9,357 nt of DNA. Origin: CAZUVQ01 sp964623915 (GTDB taxonomy: Bacteria > Bacillota > Clostridia > UMGS1883 > UMGS1540). Of the stretch, positions 6,552-9,357 are shown in pieces (the first letter of the stretch is position 1; each line of letters starts with the position of its first letter). Under the pieces are notes generated by a model that saw nothing but the letters and a program-made list of their open reading frames with translations, was not told the origin of the DNA and made no database searches. A program made the translations under genes and the position numbers. Location: contig CAZUVQ010000072.1 in assembly GCA_964623915.1 (NCBI GenBank), positions 1-9,357 of the forward strand, given 5' to 3'.

Positions 6552-7430
6552 ATGACAAAACGAAAACCTTCCGAGGTATTGTTCGATACGTGTAACTTAA
6601 TTTTAATGGTACTTGTAATTTTAGTTTCAATATATCCGCTGTGGTATGTAACCGCAGCGTCCTTTAGCAGTGCATCAGCTGTGAGCAGTGGTAAAGTGAT
6701 ACTGTTACCTGTTGATTTTACGCTTGACGCCTTTAAACAAATGTGGACCTATGATAACTTTGCAATATGGCGTTCTTATGGTAATACTGTTTTTTATTCC
6801 GTAGGCGGAACTGCACTGAGCATGCTTCTTACACTTTTGGGGGCATACCCACTTTCGAAAAAATATCTTAAGGGGAAAAAAATTCTTACATGGATTATTT
6901 TATTATCTTTGTGGTTAGGGCCGGGGATGATGCCAACTTATATAAACTTCAGAAATTTACACCTTATAAATTCGCGTATGGGTATATTTTTAATTGGCGC
7001 CATATCCACGTTCAATGTAGTGCTTATGAGAACGTTTTTTGAATCAATTCCCGATTCGCTTGAGGAATCGGCAAAACTTGATGGTGCAAGTGATTTCAGG
7101 ATATTGCGGGAAATATTTATTCCGCTGTCTGTTCCGGCAATTATGACAATTTCGCTGTACTACTTTGTAGGACGCTGGAATTCATTCTTCTGGGCAATGC
7201 TTTTGTTAAAAGACAAAGCTAAGATACCGTTACAGGTTGTTCTAAAAAAGCTTGTTGTGGAAATGAGCGCAAGCAACAGTCAGACGAATTCAATTGATTA
7301 TACTACTACATCGCGTGAAACAATGGTATACGCAACAATGGTAATAGCTGTAATGCCTATGATAATATTATATCCGTTTATACAGAAGTATTTTGTTAAA
7401 GGAATAATGATAGGCGCAATAAAGGGATAA
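6552..7430 (+). CDS. ABC sugar transporter permease, LplC/YtcP-like
   Basis: This 292-residue second permease forms the heterodimeric membrane channel with the upstream gene product. The first membrane segment lies at about 13-35. The EAA docking loop is at about 171-195 (EESAKLDGASDFRILREIFIP, with G178). The protein ends in QKYFVKGIMIGAIKG, a tail characteristic of the CarB/LplC/YtcP group. A near-perfect ribosome binding site, AAAGGAGG (6534-6541), sits ten bases before the ATG and overlaps the stop of the first permease, so the pair is tightly coupled. The lipoprotein follows after 40 bases. No ATPase gene lies between or beside the permeases. That is usual for this group, which borrows a shared MsmK/UgpC-type ATPase. 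Confidence 0.93.
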   Translation: MTKRKPSEVLFDTCNLILMVLVILVSIYPLWYVTAASFSSASAVSSGKVILLPVDFTLDAFKQMWTYDNFAIWRSYGNTVFYSVGGTALSMLLTLLGAYPLSKKYLKGKKILTWIILLSLWLGPGMMPTYINFRNLHLINSRMGIFLIGAISTFNVVLMRTFFESIPDSLEESAKLDGASDFRILREIFIPLSVPAIMTISLYYFVGRWNSFFWAMLLLKDKAKIPLQVVLKKLVVEMSASNSQTNSIDYTTTSRETMVYATMVIAVMPMIILYPFIQKYFVKGIMIGAIKG

Positions 7431-7470
7431 AAATTAAATAAATAATAAAAAAATTAAGGAGAGATGTAAA

Positions 7471-9012
7471 ATGAATGTAAGAAGATTAATTTCAATGGCA
7501 ATTACAGCGGTAATGGCTGTCACACTGCTTGCAGGGTGCGGTGGGACAAAAATCGCAAATGTAGAAACACCCGAGGAACTAACCATACATATGCACTTTT
7601 TCGGATACTGCGTATATGACAATGACTGGCCTATATTCAAAAAGGCTGAAGAAATTACGGGTATCAAACTCAGAGGTACAGTATCTGAAACAATATCTGA
7701 CAGCGGTCAGGCATACAGCACAATGCTTGTTGAAAATACCTTGCCTGACATTATACACTACACACGTGAGTCTATGACAACACTTGCAAAAGATGGGGGT
7801 CTCGTACCTCTTGATGATTTGATAGATAAATACGCACCTAACATTAAAAAGTTTTTAGAAGAATGCCCCGAGGCTAAATTAGCCGCAACTGCAAATGACG
7901 GCAATATTTACTTTATACCAGGTTCACTTTCCGGAGTGGAAGAAAAAGCTATTCCTGCAAAGGGTTGGTTTATACGCCAGGATTGGCTCGATAAATTAGA
8001 CCTCGAACGCCCAACTACCGTACAGGAGCTTCACGATGTTTTGCTTGCGTTCAAGCAGCGTGACCCTAACGGAAACGGCGGGGCAGACGAAATACCTCTT
8101 TTCAAAAGAGCCGACGGAATTTCAGATATACTTCAGCTTTTTGATGCAGATAATGGGTGGAGACTGAATAAAGATGGAAAGCTCGTTTTCGGACAAACTG
8201 AGGAAGTATATAAAAATGCCATGAAAGAGCTCTCAAAATGGTATGCAGAGGGCATAATTGACCCTGAGATTTTCTNNNNNNNNNNCTCAAGAGGAAACCA
8301 AGCTCGTGAACAGCTTTTAAGCACAAATGTCGGCGGGTGTACTCATGACTGGTTTTCATCCACTGCAAGTTACAATGATAAATTTGCTGACACCGTAAAG
8401 GGACTTAACTTCCTGCCAATTACACCACCGGCAGATATAAACGGAGTAATAAAAGATACAACAGTAAGAGGATTGCTGCATGGTTTGGCATGGGGGATTT
8501 CAAAGGACAATAAATATCCGGAAGCTACAATTAAATACTTTGATTTCTGGTTTAGTGAGGAAGGAAAAACACTTATTGGTTATGGTGTTGAAGGTGTACA
8601 TTATAATATTGTAAACGGTGAAAAGGTGTTTACTGATGCCGTTCTAAGTGCAGAAGAGGGCGTACCTACATATATGAGAAATCAGGGACAGGTTGAAATT
8701 GGAACAATAGGCTCGCTTGTCGTAGAAATGGCAGGCATGAATGAAATTGGGCTAAAGGGATTTAATGAATACCGTGACAACAAGTACGGAGTTGAGCCTG
8801 TTCCTGCATTTAACTTAAATGAAGAAGAAAGCGAAATCAAAAAACAGTATTACACAAATCTCACAACATATATGAGCGAACAGCAGCAAAAATGGCTTAT
8901 GGGCGTAGAAGATGTTGACGCAACATGGGATAAATATATTGAAACAATAAAAAATTTGAATTATAATGACATAGAAAAAATTTATAACGATGCGTACAAC
9001 AGAGTAAAATAG
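7471..9012 (+). CDS. ABC transporter solute-binding lipoprotein, YtcQ/LplA/AlgQ-like (contains an assembly gap)
   Basis: This large (~510-residue) extracytoplasmic oligosaccharide-binding protein should be anchored by lipid. The signal peptide MNVRRLISMAITAVMAVTLL ends in the lipobox L-A-G-C with lipidated C23. AAGGAG (7456-7461) lies nine bases before the ATG. Typical landmarks are GWFIRQDWLDKLDL, the loop DPNGNGGADE at 198-207, DPEIF before the gap and THDWFSSTASYND after it. The 198-207 loop resembles the EF-hand-like calcium site of alginate-binding AlgQ2. The ten N at 8276-8285 replace an unknown stretch. Joining the flanks on their shared CT gives E-I-F-S-R-G-N-Q-A-R, which fits the family, so little or nothing may be missing. 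The protein should deliver its ligand to the two upstream permeases and may also present it to the membrane sensor. The ligand is unknown. The PL8 neighbour suggests a uronate-containing oligosaccharide. Confidence 0.93.
   Translation: MNVRRLISMAITAVMAVTLLAGCGGTKIANVETPEELTIHMHFFGYCVYDNDWPIFKKAEEITGIKLRGTVSETISDSGQAYSTMLVENTLPDIIHYTRESMTTLAKDGGLVPLDDLIDKYAPNIKKFLEECPEAKLAATANDGNIYFIPGSLSGVEEKAIPAKGWFIRQDWLDKLDLERPTTVQELHDVLLAFKQRDPNGNGGADEIPLFKRADGISDILQLFDADNGWRLNKDGKLVFGQTEEVYKNAMKELSKWYAEGIIDPEIFXXXXSRGNQAREQLLSTNVGGCTHDWFSSTASYNDKFADTVKGLNFLPITPPADINGVIKDTTVRGLLHGLAWGISKDNKYPEATIKYFDFWFSEEGKTLIGYGVEGVHYNIVNGEKVFTDAVLSAEEGVPTYMRNQGQVEIGTIGSLVVEMAGMNEIGLKGFNEYRDNKYGVEPVPAFNLNEEESEIKKQYYTNLTTYMSEQQQKWLMGVEDVDATWDKYIETIKNLNYNDIEKIYNDAYNRVK
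8276..8285. other. Assembly gap (10 N) inside the binding-protein gene
   Basis: Ten ambiguous bases interrupt the lipoprotein gene. The frame happens to be kept across them, giving four unknown residues. The left flank ends TTTCT and the right flank begins CTCAAGA. They share CT, and merging on it restores an uninterrupted frame reading EIFSRGN. The N run is therefore probably a scaffolding placeholder rather than a measured length. Confidence 0.9.
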
Positions 9013-9051
9013 CATAAAAAATTATTTATTTATTATAGGGAGGAAATTTTT

Positions 9052-9357
9052 ATGAAAACCAATAAGATTTTTAGTTTTATTCTTACTCTGGCAATTCTTA
9101 TTAGCATATGTTCATTCACCACTTTGGCAAGCGGTATTCTTACAATTGAGTATTCCGTTGACGGCGGAACAACCTATACACAATTATCCGGTTTCGATGC
9201 TCTTACTACCGAGTATACCGTGCAGCTTGCCGACAATGTACCTAATGTAATACTAAGAGCTACTGCCGACGGCGGTACGGTAACCTATAAGGTTGTTGAT
9301 GTTTACGATGCTGCAAAATACCGTCGAGGCGGCTTCAGGTATCAGCCGTTTAACGGC
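9052..9357 (+). CDS. Secreted protein with cadherin-like beta-sandwich domain (5' part, runs off right edge)
   Basis: An ATG at 9052-9054, eight bases after AGGGAGGA (9037-9044), opens a frame with no stop through the right edge (102 codons seen). The protein starts MKTNKIFSFILTLAILIS and continues ICSFTTLASG. This is a Lys-tipped hydrophobic signal peptide with likely cleavage near residues 26-28 (TLA-S or LAS-G), and there is no lipobox cysteine. The mature part, with SVDGGTTYTQ, LSGFDALTTEYTVQLAD and VPNVILRATADGGTV, resembles the cadherin-like beta-sandwich repeat common in large surface or secreted Firmicutes proteins. It follows the solute-binding protein by 39 bases with no terminator between, so it belongs to the transporter operon. 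It may be an extracellular glycan-binding or glycan-degrading protein that supplies the importer. The catalytic part, if any, lies beyond the window, so no enzyme activity is claimed. Confidence 0.82.
   Translation, partial: MKTNKIFSFILTLAILISICSFTTLASGILTIEYSVDGGTTYTQLSGFDALTTEYTVQLADNVPNVILRATADGGTVTYKVVDVYDAAKYRRGGFRYQPFNG

Noticed and set aside
8102..8368. Minus-strand frames across the N gap
   Set aside because: They are shadows of the solute-binding protein gene and exist only because the N run hides possible stops.

Overview
The window is AT-rich DNA with strong AAGGAG-type ribosome binding sites, short intergenic gaps, an AraC-type membrane sensor of the YesN kind and a CUT1-type sugar importer without its own ATPase. 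This combination points to a Firmicute, most likely a gut- or animal-associated Clostridia member. A 10-base N run suggests a draft or metagenome scaffold. No ribosomal RNA, tRNA or CRISPR array is visible.

Left part (1-1274): the 3' end of an unrecognised gene enters from the left edge and stops at 404. About 450 bases without a convincing gene follow. Next is a small scar: a decayed lipoprotein gene start (good ribosome binding site, ATA in place of ATG, an in-frame TAA, a clear signal-peptide core) runs directly into the last ~60 codons of a tyrosine recombinase. A short spacer with imperfect repeats follows.

Core (1275-9357): this is a polysaccharide-utilisation locus organised around a divergent promoter region at about 5357-5607. 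Leftward (minus strand) run a two-TM AraC-family sensor/regulator and, coupled to it by an ATGA overlap, a polysaccharide lyase of family PL8 (hyaluronate/chondroitin/xanthan lyase family). The lyase has no signal peptide. Rightward (plus strand) run two ABC sugar permeases (LplB/YteP-like and LplC/YtcP-like), a large solute-binding lipoprotein (YtcQ/LplA/AlgQ-like) and the start of a secreted protein with a cadherin-like beta-sandwich, cut by the right edge.

Between the two sets of genes lie two good sigma-A promoters facing away from each other. Between those are three tandem 21-bp direct repeats, the last overlapping the -35 box of the transporter promoter. This is the layout expected for activation by an AraC-family protein. 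The likely working model, which is inference, is as follows: an extracellular uronic-acid-containing polysaccharide fragment is sensed at the membrane, bound by the lipoprotein, imported by the permeases using a shared ATPase encoded elsewhere, and cleaved in the cytoplasm by the PL8 enzyme. The exact glycan cannot be read from the sequence.
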